From Sesamum alatum (Eukaryota; Streptophyta; Magnoliopsida; Lamiales; Pedaliaceae), in NCBI GenBank assembly GCA_034509735.1, contig JACGWO010000008.1:14581864-14645863 (forward strand): DNA of 64,000 bases. The letters are read 5' to 3'. The notes beneath the pieces are model-generated. The model was not told where the DNA came from, searched no databases, and saw nothing but the letters and a program-made list of their open reading frames with translations. Each line of letters opens with the position of its first letter. Within the stretch, counting starts at the first letter, position 1. A program made the position numbers and the translations under genes. Positions 31,197 through 44,339 of the stretch are shown here, piece after piece.

Positions 31197-34100
31197 ATGG
31201 CTGGGGTTGCAATTGAAGAGTCTGGAGCAGGAAGATCGTTTGAAGGGATTTCAAGTGGGCAGCAGCAGCAATGTCAAGCTGGGGAAGCATTAGCAGAATG
31301 GAGGTCCTCGGAGCAGGTCGAGAATGGGAGTCCATCTACTTCGCCCCCTTACTGGGACAGCGACGATGATGATGATGGAGGTAGGCCATTTGTCCTCTAT
31401 AGGTTACCTAGCTGGTGGAAATCAAGACTTTGTGTTGTGTGGATCTTCACCTTTGATGCTTTGAAATGGCATGATGCTGGTTGAAGATTACATACTGTGT
31501 TTGACATCTGGCGCAGCATATCTGTATTCGATTCTTTCATGTTCTAGAAGTTTAGTTACCATTTAATGAAACACAGGCATTGAAGGAGGCCGTTAACTGA
31601 CCCTTGAGAACAAAGGAAATTAAAAAGAAGTAAAGAGAAACAGAAAAGGAAAGATCCAGAAGTTGTGGTAGCATTTTATACTTGAGAGTAACTGCTTCCT
31701 TTTCATGTCTTTATTACTGTCTTCAAATTTGTGAAACTTTGTTTAAAAAAAAAATCTTTCAAGATTGCGCCTTTCATTTTATCATCACTGAAATCGTCAG
31801 TTGTGGAGGAGGCTTCTCATGAGACGGAAAACAGCAATCATGTCAAAGTGACGGAAGAGTAGTGGCATTGTTGCTGTTAGTTGAACTATATATCCTCCTG
31901 GTTATTGACCATCTTGGTTCAAGATTATGGTGATTACTTTGTTTGATTTGTTCGGAAGGGAAACTTTTACAAAATAGTGCTTTTGTTGTGCCTGGGTGAC
32001 GTTTGTTTCTCCCAATAATGCATGTTGTTTGTGTGAGCACTTGCTTTGGGTTTAAATTTCACCTTTTTGGGTGCTTCATCTTCAGAATTGAGAGTTCTGA
32101 AACCTTCTCTATGGTTCTCTTTTATGTAGATATTTGGAAAAATGCTGATATATGTAATCTGGCAAACTCCAGGCTTTCCCGGTTTTGGCTAATTATCAGT
32201 CTCTTGGTTTTTATTCTGTACAGTTACCAAGTATGTTAAGTTTATGAGTCGTGGCTTTGCATTTTGTTTTCTAACGTATTCTTAGGATATCCATGTTGTA
32301 AATTTGGCAACTGATTCGTTTCTCTTTCACATCGATAGTCATCATTATGTTTTATTCCCTTTAAGGAAATCGACTATCAAGTCACAGATTCATCTCTCAT
32401 TTTTCTGAACGAACTTTTCCCTAGTTTTATCTTAAAATCCTTTTTAAGAAAGGACGTATATTCCTATCCCCTGCCTAGCTTCTTGTACTAATGCTGGAGG
32501 AGATATATATGTCGGTTTTTCTATTTTATGCAACCAATTGTTGCTGTTATCATCATCTATGTTATTATGTTGCAGGACCAAAACCTTCTGAATTATATGG
32601 AAAGTATACATGGAAGATTGATAAATTTTCACAAATTAACAAAAGAGAACTTCGGAGCAATGCATTTGAGGTTGGAGGCTACAAATGGTATGTTGTACTA
32701 TCAGATTTGCCTCTTGCCATTGTTGTGCATACAGACCCCAATCAGTACTATTACCTGAAGTCCTTAACCTCAAATTGGTTTTTACTGTATTATTGCTGTA
32801 CTCCAACCTGTGAGGCAGTTTAGATTATTCTTTCTGTGCATTGAACTTTTATGCTATAAAATATTTTTGATTTTGAAAATAGGATGAATGTAGTTATACT
32901 ATTAGGAGGATTCTAACTCTTTGTGGATGCATATGTAAAATTCCTGGAAGATAGCTTTTTATAGACTTGCGATTTTCTAGTTATGTGTTTATAAGTCCAA
33001 AATGAGGCTAATACCATGCTTCTGTGTGTTGTCATGCAATGTGGTCATTTATTTATTCATTTCTTTCCTGAGGGCCTGAGGCTTTGCCATGAATATTGGT
33101 CTGATCTTTGTGCCATCAGTGATGCGTCTTCTGTTTATGAAGTATTAAATCTGTTTATTAATTGTATAATTTTCCTTCCAGTAATTTGTGTGCTAATTTC
33201 ACACTATCAATCCAGCAACTTGATGTTTTTCTTATACTTAAGCTATTTTCTTTAAGGTCTGAATTTTTGTTTGTTTTAGAACAGTATAGTTTCTTGTGAT
33301 GTATCTTGCATGGAAATTGGTGCACTGATACAGTTGAATTTGCTCCTTATGATTAATAGAAATTCAAACTTTGGTTGATAGGTATATTTTGATATACCCC
33401 CAAGGCTGTGATGTCTGCAATCACCTGTCTTTGTTTCTTTGTGTTGCGAATCATGACAAACTTCTTCCAGGTATGAGACATTCTGTGAATGATGATTTGG
33501 GTTGAAACATCGGTATGTTAATTTGAAGTGTGTACCATGAGGTTCCTCTTATGTACAGGGTGGAGTCATTTTGCGCAATTCACTATTGCTGTGGTGAATA
33601 AGGATCCTAAAAAGTCCAAATATTCTGGTAGATGTTCTATTAGTATTGGTTTTAGTATTAATATACTTTTTCTTTTTTTGGGTAATTGAATTTTTACTTC
33701 AATACAACTGGCCTTGACATATTTCATTAAAACTCAAAGATACATTACACCGGTTCTGGAAGAAGGAGCACGACTGGGGTTGGAAGAAATTTATGGAGCT
33801 ATCAAAGGTGTTGGATGGCTTCATTGACGCTGATACTTTGATAATTAAAGCTCAAGTCCAAGTAATTAGGTACAGTTTTAAATAACCTGTTTGTCGAGTT
33901 TTATATTGTGTAGAACGCTGCTTGAAGCTATATGCTTCATATTTGCATGTAATAAATGCTTGCTCTTTACGTGATTGCATCTGTATGCAACTTAAATGTT
34001 TGCAAAAGCATAAGTTGGTGGATATCTTCAACTGTACAGCTTGAGTGGAAAATGGAAATAAAATATGCACACCCTGCTGAGTGTAGGGAGATTGGTGCAG

Positions 34101-37100
34101 ATTGCTCTCATTTTTGCCTCATATTTGGGTTCTCTATCAATTTCTTTTTAGCGGATTATTTCATCATCTTGCTATTTTTCTTTAAAACTTGTAATTGTAT
34201 TTAGTAGCATTTGGTTGAGGTTCTGAGAGAAGTCATCTAATACTCCCTGCTTCTGGGTGCAGAGGTTTGTCGGTTATGGGGTAAGATGTTTTTCTGATAA
34301 TTTAGGAAGGAAGTGAAGGGGATATGGAGCAAGGACTATACTTTTTGATCATTTTAAATGGTTTCGGGTAAAATTTGGACTTTCATATAAACGACATGCT
34401 TAAGTATAAGTTACTTTATCTACTTGTCTTGGTTTGATCTATGAATGGCCTTGAATTTGTATGCATCTATTAGTGACTCCTCCATATTTACACTAACTGT
34501 TGGTTTGCAGGGAGAGAGCAGATCGACCATTCCGTTGTCTTGACTGTCAGTATCGGAGGGAACTTGTACGGGTATATTTAACAAATGTGGAACAAATCTG
34601 TCGGCGTTTTGTTGAAGAACGAAGGGCCAAACTAGGAAAACTGATAGAGGATAAAGTTAGATGGTCTAGGTATGGTGTGCCTCTTTCTTCTAGCAAGTCT
34701 AAATATATTTAAATCAAGTCCTTTTCTTGACAACAATGAATTACCTTATGTATTATTTTTTGGATAATAAATCTATAACAGCCTTTTAGGTTGACGGATT
34801 ACTTGTTTGAAACTTAATAACAGTTCTAGTCAAATCTTGTACGAATGTTGCCTGAATCTGTTTTGAGATATCATATTGACCACTTGCAAATAAAGATATA
34901 TTTGGTAATCTACAATTATAAAGAAGTTCCAACCTTTTCAACTGTGGTACGATATAGGTAAAATTTGTTTGGACCTCTTCCTTTGTAGATTGCAATTATA
35001 CATGTGCAGGTGGTGAGTAGGTTCTGGACATGATCTGGATATCTTTAGTATTCAGAGGCAAATTTGCTTCACAAGTACAGACAAGCCGACTAGATTTAAG
35101 ATTTTAAGAAACTTCCTTCTAATCCTTAATTAGTTTCCCATTCAGTGAGCAAAAAATATCAATAGCCTCTGCCATCATGTGTTGCCAATTGTTCTGTTGC
35201 TTTTGCATCTCAGGTTTGTTGTTATTATAACTGAGTTTCTAAATCAAAATTCTGTGAACATGCTAATTGGCACCCATCTGCTAATGTCTTTTCAACATGT
35301 AATTAATTTTCAGCTTCTGTGCTTTCTGGCTGGGTATGGATCAAAGTTCCAGGCGCCGCATGTCTCGAGAGAAAACAGAGTCGATTTTAAAAGTTGTTGT
35401 GAAGCATTTTTTCATAGAAAAAGAAGTCACATCTACCCTTGTCATGGATTCGTTGTACAGTGGTCTAAAGGCTCTTGAAGGCCAGAATAAGGCGAAGAAG
35501 AGCAAGGGCAAGTATTTAGAAGCAGAAGATTTACCAGTTCCTGTTGTTCGAACCGAGAAAGATACGTTCGTTTTGGTGGATGATGTTTTACTACTGCTTG
35601 AGAGGGCCGCCATGGAACCTTTACCTCCAAAGGATGAGAAGGGTCCTCAAAATCGTACGAAGGTGATAAGTTTATATGCAACTGTTTGTGCTTTGCCGAA
35701 GTGCAGCCATTACTTATTTTTTTCTATAAATGGATAACCGCTGGTTCCATCCACAGAGGAAGGTGCTATTTCCATGATCTGTTGAATGACAGTTGCTTGT
35801 TGATAATGGACAAATTTTCACATATGATGGTCTCATTTTAACATCACTTTTAATACCTTCTTGGTCCATAAACTGTTATATTGACCAGCCATTGTTTAGA
35901 TCCTACTTGGTGTAGCAGTTGGCTACAACAAATTTTACTGACTGCATAGTAGTATTGAAGGGCACAGATTAGTGCCTAATGTCAGTTGCAGCAGTAAAAG
36001 CGGGAGTAATAATCATTTTCCGTAAATCAAGTACTGGAAAGTTCCATGAAGAAATATTCCTACATGTTGAAAGTTGAACAAAAATGTGGATTCTGTCTTC
36101 TAGAAAATATTGATAGGAGAACATATAATGTGAATATGAGCTGCTGTTACTTGAAAATGTTGTTTTATAGATTGAGCAAGGTAGCAAACACAATATGCTA
36201 TGTCTGGGAGTAGGCTTCAGGAATTGACTGGGAAATTTCCATTTTGGCAGTACTATATGGATGATATTCCTAGTGGATATCTTAGAAAACTAGCTTGTCA
36301 TTCACTGACAGTGCGAAACCTTTTGGTGATAATTGTACTGCAAGGAAAGGATTGTCTTAAAATTATGATTTGATGAAATTAACAAAATCAATCTGTACCA
36401 ATAGCTTGAATATTCTGAATGTGGGTGGCATGACATTTTCTTTCTTGCTTGCCATGTCTAAGCTTGGATATTGATGTTTTTGTTTCTGTGGCTTCCACTT
36501 GGTTTTTGCATTGTCCAGATCAGCATTGGCTGCAAATTTGTTGTTAATCCCATGCATTCATTCTGTGGTTTTGGTTTTTAGGATGGGTCTGCTGGAGAGG
36601 AGTTCAGCAAAGATTCTATTGAACGTGATGAGAGGCGACTTACTGAATTGGGTCGTCGGACTATTGAGATATTTGTCTTAGCCCACATTTTCAGGTACTG
36701 CATTTATATGCAATGTAGGTCATTTTGCTATCATTAAATTTTCAGTTTTTTATTAGCTGCCAATATCACATTTACAATGGTCTTTGGCCGGCCTTCTACT
36801 CATTGTTTGCCGTTTCAAGCTCTCGTATGAGATAAAGGAGAGTATGCTCCACGAGAAAGATACAGAATAAATGTTCCTCTGGAGCCATTTTGTTGTAACT
36901 TCTTGTGGATGGTAGCAGACATTAGCAATTGGTGGTTGCTCTTGTTATTCTGCTTGACTCGAGGGAGGCCATCTTTGTGTTGTATTGCAGTTGTTTTGCG
37001 CATTATATCTCCTTCTCCTCTATCTGCTTCCTCAAGTATTGGCTCAAAGTAATATCTCATTTCCATGTTTGGATAGAGAATGAGGGAATAGAAGAAAATA

Positions 37101-40100
37101 TATTTTTTCTCTGTCTGTCTAGTTAGAATATTTATTGGAAAGTTGAACCTAGATCCAAATTCGGTTATTTTCCTTCATTTCCTTTTTGTGACATTGTGAT
37201 CTCTCTGACCTTTACCTTATATTTGAGCTAATATAACATTCAATTTAGAATTCTTAGCGTTTTCTGTTGCCCCAACAGTAAAATTGAAGTTGCATACCAG
37301 GAGGCTGTTGCCTTGAAGAAGCAAGAAGAACTCATTCGTGAAGAGGAGGCAGCTTGGCTTGCTGAGATCGAGCAAAAAGCGAGGCGTGGAGTGGTGGATA
37401 AGGAAAAGAAGTCTAAGAAAAAACAGGTTTGTTGAAAATGATAGTTTTATCTTTTATTGTTAGTGGTGTCAAATCAAATACCATTTTTATTTAAATGAAA
37501 TTAATAGTTATATGTTTTTATTGATTTGGAATTGTTAGTGATGTCATATCAAAGCATTATAATATAAATGTATTATTAGTTTATAAAATTAATGATTGAA
37601 AAAATCTTATATGTATGTAAATATATAAAAAGAGTAATGAGAATTATAGCAAAACATTTCCAGTGAGAATACATTTAGACAGACAAGTAATCACTTTCAT
37701 CACTGTTTCAAAAGTTGAAAACTGAAATGAAATGAAACCAAACAAGGCAGCATTCCTGCACTATGCAGAATTTTGCAATGAAATGGTGTCATGGTACTTC
37801 ATCATTGCCAGTTTCTTCCTTTTTGTTGATTCACCTTTCCCATGTTGCTTCTCTTCTGGTTTTTCTGGCAGTGGGAATAGATAATAAAGTGTGCATCATC
37901 CATACATTTTCAGGGAAAACAGAAAAGAAATAATCGCAAAGGAAAAGACAAGGGAAGGGATGACAAGAATAGCAGCATTGTGCTAGACAAGATTGAGCAA
38001 GATAGTCCTACTACTGAAAGAAAAGACGTAGTTGCTGACCAAGAGATGGTTGTTGAAAAATCTGATGCTGTGGAGGATGTCTCTGATGCATCCGATTCTA
38101 TTGATTGTGTTCATGAAATTCTTCGACCAGATTCTGAAGACAGAGATGTAAGTCCAATCAATTGGGAAACTGACACTTCTGAAGTGCATCCTCCGACAGA
38201 AGCCAGTAGCAGCGAGGTTAGTGGGCTTTCAGGTGTTGTGCAAAATGGAATAGAAGGAAGAAGTCCATCTGCAGTGGATGATAGCTCATCAACTTGTTCC
38301 TCTGACTCAGTTCCTTCTGTTATAAGTGTGCCTCACAAAGGCAATTCTCGATACCACAAAAACCAAAAATCTCCAAGCAGGTAGCCATTTTTCTGCAACT
38401 AAGTCCAAGTATTGACTGCTATCACATTGTGGTTAATATGACCGCTTTCCCTTCATCTTACCAGAGAGGGGAACCGTCAAAGCAAGTTGACGTCTGATAT
38501 AGCTGATTGGGCCAATGAAGAACCTAGTCAACCATCTGAAGCTGTGCCAGATGCAAGGCAGCCAGATGATGTATCGCAAAGTTTCGTAGTTGGATCTCTC
38601 TCTCAGGCTGCTTCCCGGTCTTTGCAGAATGGGCTGGTAAATAGAAGTGAGCGGCAAGTGGGGAAAAAGGTGATTCTCTTACATCATAATTCATAAAGTT
38701 AGTAGAAAATGCATGAAGGATTAAGTGTAGGTTGTGTCAGGAGCATGTTGTTATGGTTATTTGATTTTTATGGCTTCTGTTTCAAATACAACTTTGTTCA
38801 TGCTTTATGGAAGTCAGTCTTCCACTCCGCTCCCAAATGGACAGATGATTTGGAGTCATAGGATACTTATATCTGTTCTTCTTAGCTATTGGAAGCTAAT
38901 CACGAATATTATATTTAAGTTTCAATAATTTCAATAAATGATTTTGTTTATTTGTATATTTCACCATATGTGTTCCAATTTAGTCTTCTGTACCATATGT
39001 GCATCCTTTTTTCTTGAATAACTCTGTTTTTTATAGGAGGAAGAAACTGGTTCCTTGCATAGAAATTTCAATGCCAAAGATTCTGTGGATATGGAAGCAT
39101 CTGGGGATAAAGCTGCATGTGTCACTTCTCCGCCCAGAAGCCCTTCCAAAAGCATTCCGCTTATTGCTCCTGCAGGCGTAGAGTCAAAGAGTAATTCTGC
39201 AAGAGATCCTCACATGGTTAGAAAAACATCATCTGACAGCCCTAAACAAGCTGATAACTCACTGCTTTTGACAAATTCATGTGAAAGTGCTGCCACATTG
39301 AAACCTGACCCTCAGAAGTCTGCGACTCCAAAACCTGCTGAAAAGCCCTCTGGCAATCAAATACATGTTGGAAGTGAAAAGATTCCAGCACAGGAAGTGC
39401 CAGCTATGATGGATAAGCTCTCAATTCCTCCTTTGCCTGTTATGTCAAGACCATTGAGTGCTCCTTTAGCGCCTGGTCTTAGGCCTTCTGTTTCCATGGT
39501 TTCCATGGTCCAAACAGCACCAGTATTAGCACGCTCAGTGAGTGCTGCTGGTCGGCTGGGCCCTGAACCTACTGCGTCTGCAACACAGAGTTATGTTCCA
39601 CAGTCCTATCGAAATGCAATTATGGGTGGTCCCGTCACTGGAAGTTCATCTGCCTATTCTCAGAATCATCCTACTGGTTCAGTTGTAAATGCATCACATT
39701 CATACTCACAGGCAACCGCCCTTGTATCCTCGCCACTGTTTTCGCCACACAGCTCCGATCGGATAGACCCTAATCCAGTTCAACCAAGTCTTTCATTTGG
39801 AATGGTGAATCATCACGATATGTTGCAGAATGGGCCGATCTGGATGGAGCGCCATCAAAGGGCTAGCAGCAGGAATTTACCAAGCGATCATGGTTCACTG
39901 GTCAATGACATGCAAAGTTTGAATTTATACAATCCAGTGCAAAGCAGATCTCGTGGTCATCTTCCATCAGAGCTTCCAGCCTGTACATCTGGGCGTCAGA
40001 GCCATCTACTGCAGGATGAATTTCCTCACCTAGACATCATCAATGACTTGCTTGATGATGAGCATGGGCTTGGAATGGTTGCCAGAGTAAATTCCGGCTA

Positions 40101-40494
40101 TCAGAGTTTCAGCAACGGGCCTCACAATCTGAACCGGCATTATAGCTTCCCTGGTGACCCCAGCGTGTCAAGTGGTCTTGGCCCGTCAGTCAGTTCGTGT
40201 CGGTTTGATCGGGCCCGAAGCTATCATGATGATGGATTTCAACATGGTCAAGTTGGTTCTGGAAGAACTTATGATACAGTTAGGGATATGATTCCCCAGG
40301 CTAGTCGACGGTATGTGAATGGTCAGGTTGATGGTTTTATGCCGAACCAATGGCAAATGGCTGGTTCCGATATGCCCTACTTGAATGTCAGGAATATGGA
40401 CAGTGATGGCTATCGGTATCATTTACCGGACTATCAAAACCTCAGTGTCGGCATCAATGGCTACACGGTTTTCAGACCATCGAACGGACTTTGA
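31197..40494 (+). CDS. TRAF1-like: TRAF-like MATH-domain protein, TRAF1a/1b (MUSE14/13) homologue
   Basis: Twelve coding exons: 31197-31380, 32576-32687, 33382-33470, 33559-33627, 33740-33869, 34511-34669, 35314-35662, 36582-36694, 37279-37426, 37914-38380, 38465-38669, 39037-40494. All introns are GT-AG and the total is 3483 nt, giving 1160 residues with no internal stop. Residues 22-25 are QQQQ and 56-60 DDDDD. The MATH/TRAF-C domain is about 68-195 (YGKYTWKIDKFSQI, GGYKWYILIYPQG, WGWKKFMEL). A Cys-containing segment follows (FRCLDCQYRREL). A charged, probably coiled region lies near 402-451 (KKQEELIREEEAAWLAEIE) and a Lys-rich stretch near 440-475. The long Ser/Pro-rich disordered tail contains the acidic motif DEFPHLDIINDLLDDEHG from residue 1002. 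In Arabidopsis the homologues are cytosolic adaptors that help SCF-CPR1 ubiquitinate NLR receptors and that bind ATG6/SINAT proteins in autophagy. Function here is inferred from similarity. Which of the two paralogues it matches cannot be decided. Confidence 0.95.
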
Positions 40495-41045
40495 AGGTTA
40501 TATATACAAAACAGTGGGCTAATGCAGGAATTTGAGGGTCTATAGGAGGTTGTAATAATTCATGCAAGGGAAAGCATTGGTCTTAGATTCGAAGTTGGGG
40601 TTGTAACCTTTTATGGTTGGATTACATCTTGTAAAGAGTTATTCTGCTTTTGCTTATTTTTATTTCTCAAATGTTGAGGGTTCAAGAATATTTGTCTCAG
40701 TTCTAGATTTGAGTATCTAATTTCTTTTCCCCTTTCGTTCATAGTTTGCCGTATTACGAGAGATCAGGTTGAAGCAATTGTAGGTGGCGTGAGAAGGTGA
40801 CAAAAGAACGAGATTGCTCTGTTTTGGGATAATTGTGCTCTCATCTTTCCAAGTATGGTGTTAAGGGGTGAGGTTCTGATTTTTTAAGCTACTCTTAAAT
40901 CGAATTACTCTCGGCGGTTTTACAGAATAATCTTTAAAATTGTCAAGTTTAATAAAAAAATTTAATGTTCTCTATTATGCATTTTTTTGGGTGGTTTTAT
41001 GCAACAAAAATAAGACTAACAATTGGGTTCAATAAACCTTAGTAT
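40495..41045 (+). other. 3'UTR and downstream flank of the TRAF1-like gene
   Basis: T-rich sequence with TTGTAA-type elements (about 40550 and 40600-40635) that could direct polyadenylation; AATAAA occurs only at about 40950. No other gene seen. Confidence 0.5.
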
Positions 41046-41201
41046 ACTGTTTACTTTCAAAATGTAGACTCCCAAGGACCACTGCGATGGATTATCCCGT
41101 GATAAAGATTTTCACCTTTGGAGACTGCTTACTTTAAAAAATGTGGACTCTCAAGGGCCACTGCGATGGATTATCCCGTGATAATGATTTTCACCTTTGG
41201 G
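41046..41201 (+). repeat. 78-bp tandem duplication
   Basis: Two adjacent units starting ACTGTTTACTTTC (41046) and ACTGCTTACTTTA (41124), each with GGATTATCCCGTGATAA and TTTTCACCTTTGG. They differ at a few positions. Confidence 0.85.
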
Positions 41202-41639
41202 GGTGGGATAAGTTATCCCATCTAGCCTAATAACCTAGAAGTAAATTTTGCCTGTGTCGTTTGCAAGAAGGAAGTTTGCAAGGTTATGTGTTCAAGTAGA
41301 TGTTGAACGTCATAAAAATGAATCCTCTCAAATAATAGCTTTTCCTCTCAAATGAGAGCCTCACCAACCCCATTGACTTTCCCTGCTTATGATTGTCCCT
41401 TTCCATACTTTTGCATGCATGTTTCCTTAGTCACGTAATATTTCCCGTTCTTGCTTTTCTTCTTCTGATCTCCTTTATTCTCCATAGGTCTTCGTTGCTG
41501 TTCCACCAGCCGACAGGACTTGCTCGACATGCATACGCTGAACTTATTCCCCCGGTGTCTTATTTTTAGTCTTTGATTTGTTTCTACTCCATAATCTCCC
41601 TACCAGGTCTTGTGCTTTGTTCCTCACAGGGTGAGGCCT

Positions 41640-42375
41640 TACACTGACGAGAACGTGATTGAATCTCTTTCTGGTTATAGTATCCCCCGTTTTGTTTCAT
41701 CATCCAGAATGACCGACAATTTGGATAACTTGAACAAAGCCCTGTCGTTCACTGAGGATGAGAATCAGAGTGTTATGTTGCCTTTGGGATTAGGGAAGGC
41801 TGATGTCGAGCAGCAGGGCTTTACATGGTTGGTAAGCTTCTTCGTAGGAGATCTTTCAACTTTGAAGCTTTTAAGAACATGATTCTCAATGCGTTTAACC
41901 CCGGACGCAGTCTCGAATTCCGACTTATTGAGGATGGAGGAATCTTGTTTCAATTCAACCATATATTAGATTGGTGAAGAGTGATGGAAGGGGGACCTTG
42001 GGTTTTGATAAACAGCTGCTAGTCCTTCATACAACGAAGTCGATGATAATCCAACATGTTTTGGCTTGAACTGGACAGATTTCATGTCCACATACACGAT
42101 CTGCCGCTATGTCGAATGATAAAGGAGGTTGCCTCATTTGATTGGTAATCAGTTGGGTATTTTTCGAGACGTTGATCTTGACAAAGGTGGACAAGGCTCT
42201 CTTCACTCCGTATACGAGTCAGCCTTGATATCAACAAGGCTCTTAGACGGATCATGAAAGTTCATTCAGTTATGGGCGATGAACTTATTATCTCCTTCAG
42301 CTACCAACAACTACTAAATCTTTGCTATTGGTGCGGCCGACTAGGACACATCATGAACTTCTGTGACAGTTAGTA
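41640..42375 (+). pseudogene. LINE ORF1 (DUF4283 plus zinc knuckle), frameshifted
   Basis: Readable pieces: LNKALSFTEDENQSVMLPLG (41730-41790), then in other frames NAFNPGRSLEFRLIEDG, GGPWVFDKQLLVLH, CRMIKEVASF and SLDINKALRRIMKVHS. The zinc knuckle CYWCGRLGHIMNFC (CX2CX4HX4C) starts at 42323. A Ser/Pro/Thr-rich linker fills 42430-42900. Several frameshifts. Confidence 0.75.
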
Positions 42376-43059
42376 TGAAGAAGGATTCCATGATAAACAG
42401 TAACATCTTTCGTTTGGACCTTGGATTTGAGCTACTACTCCATCGATTTTGCGTTCCAGAGGCCTGATGTCACCTACTTCGAGACCTCATTTTCTATCTG
42501 TCACAAACTCTCTCCCCCTGCCCTAAAAACTCCTTGCGGGGCAACCATATTCACCTTTCCATCTACTAAATCCCTTTCCACTTCTCCTACTCACACGAAC
42601 TCCCATCATCCCCCATCCATGTAGCCCACCCTCAATACTCTCAATCCCATAATCCTCTCTACAAACACACAGATACCCTCCCCATCAATGCTCAGCCCCA
42701 AAGCACTCACCCCTCCAACACTGACCAAATAAACTCTCCTGATGATCACTCCAAACCTCCTCTATCCTCGTTCACTACAACGTCTAACTCTCCTATCCAT
42801 ATTCCAGAAAAATCCCTCTCCTCCATCCCAACCCTCACTGATATACCTCTCCAATTCTCAGCAGAAGATATACACTCTCAATCCCCATCCCATTCCTCAT
42901 CCTCTTCCCTGATCAACAGATGGAAAAAACCAACTGCTCGCAAGATTGTGATAGTCCCGAAGAAGCGCAAACTCATTGATGAAAGAGTGGAGGCTAGGAA
43001 ATCCCCTCTCAAGAGCATCAGGCAATCTGATCTTGGCTTGGCGGAAGATACAAACCCTT

Positions 43060-43821
43060 CTATGAATGTACTATCGTGGAACTGTCGGGGGTTGAGGGGA
43101 TCCTCGACAGTCAAAGGCCCAGAATCACTTATCCAGGTTCATCACCCCTCTTTGGTCTTTCTCTCGCAAACCAAATGTTCTCGTTCTAAAATTGATCAAC
43201 TTTGAACCCGGTTAACGTATGCATGGGATTGGTGTCAATTGCTAGGGTAGAAGTGGCGACCTCGCTTTATTCTGGGACAAATCTATTGCTTGCACTTTGA
43301 GAAGCTTTTCTAGGAATCAGATTGACGTGACAGTGAAATCGGCTGATAACTCTCCTAATTGGTGCTTCATCGGGTTCTGTGGAGATCCTGACATGATGAA
43401 TCGTAAAGGTTTTGGGCACTGCTGAAGCATCTAGCACAATAATCGAATCGGGAGTAGATGGTAGCGGGCGATTTCAATGAGATTCTCATTCAATCTGAGA
43501 AACATGGTGGGCTTCCTCGCTCGAACTGGCAAATTTGGGATTTTCGTGAGGCTCTGCACTCATTGGGCTTGATTTGGGTTTCATGGGGGAACAATTTACT
43601 TGGTGTAATAGACACGAATTCCTGGACACTATCTATGAACGGCTTGACCAGGCGTGTGGCACTCGTAGTTGGTCTTCTTTGTTTTCGAATGCTAGAGTTC
43701 ATCGTATTCCTACTATTTACTCTGACCATTTTCCGTAGCTTATCGAGCATGCCTAAAACCACCATGAACTTGTCACCCTAGTAAACATTTCCGCTTCGAG
43801 GCGACTTAGATCAAACGGGAT
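43060..43821 (+). pseudogene. LINE ORF2 endonuclease part
   Basis: Starts MNVLSWNCRGLRGSSTVKGP, a plant LINE apurinic-like endonuclease N-terminus; GDFNEIL...EKHGGLPRSN follows at about 43460-43520. FRFEAT, then a stop in place of W (TAG for TGG), then IKRD ends exactly at the gypsy insertion. DCEKIIKEAWNHGA continues in frame at 57858. Stops and frameshifts inactivate it. Confidence 0.8.
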
Positions 43822-44170
43822 TGTTCATACAAAATTTCGTGTCTGCAAAAAGTAATTACGAGACAATAAAAAATAAAAAGAAATGATTTTATTGATCTAA
43901 AATAAAGTGGATACAATATCCGATTTGGATGTAATCCCCTGACTCATCTATCCGAATTTCGATCCAAGAGCTGACGCTTGTTCTTGGATGTGGATGTGTA
44001 ATTGTCTCTGAATTTGTAGAGCAAACTGCGTGTCACCTTGAAATTTGGTATCAAGGCTCGATGAATTTGATGCCAAGGAAGACGTGGAACGCTTCGTGGT
44101 TGTAGATCTTCGTCGTGACAGAGAGCTTTTGGACTTGGGTCCTTTTAATTTGTTGTTTGTATTTGATGTT
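43822..44170 (-). repeat. G2 3' LTR, truncated
   Basis: Matches the complete LTR from its U5 end (CGTGTCTGCAAAAAGTAATTA) up to TTTAATTTGTTG (about 44155), then diverges. The promoter half of the LTR is missing. Confidence 0.75.
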
Positions 44171-44339
44171 CTTTTCATTCACTCTTTTTTTTTTTTTTTA
44201 ATAATAAAGGGCACACCAAAAGATGTAAGAAAATGAAGCTCCCAAGCTTGGCAAGGAAATTTCTCCACTTCCAGTGATAAAACCTCTTGCACGAGGCCTA
44301 CCAAAGTACAATGAAATTTTTCTTGGCTTACCATACATT
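44171..44339 (-). other. Unidentified segment with a 15-base A tail on the minus strand
   Basis: A run of 15 T (44185-44199) next to AATAATAAAGGG reads on the minus strand as a poly(A) tail. The same segment continues beyond the copia element at 54652 to about 54890. It replaces the missing LTR half, so it may be a retroposed sequence that came with a deletion. No protein or known family recognised. Confidence 0.4.

Noticed and set aside
34786..34995. Open frame in an intron of the TRAF1-like gene
   Set aside because: Lies in intron 6, antisense, with no domain; spurious.
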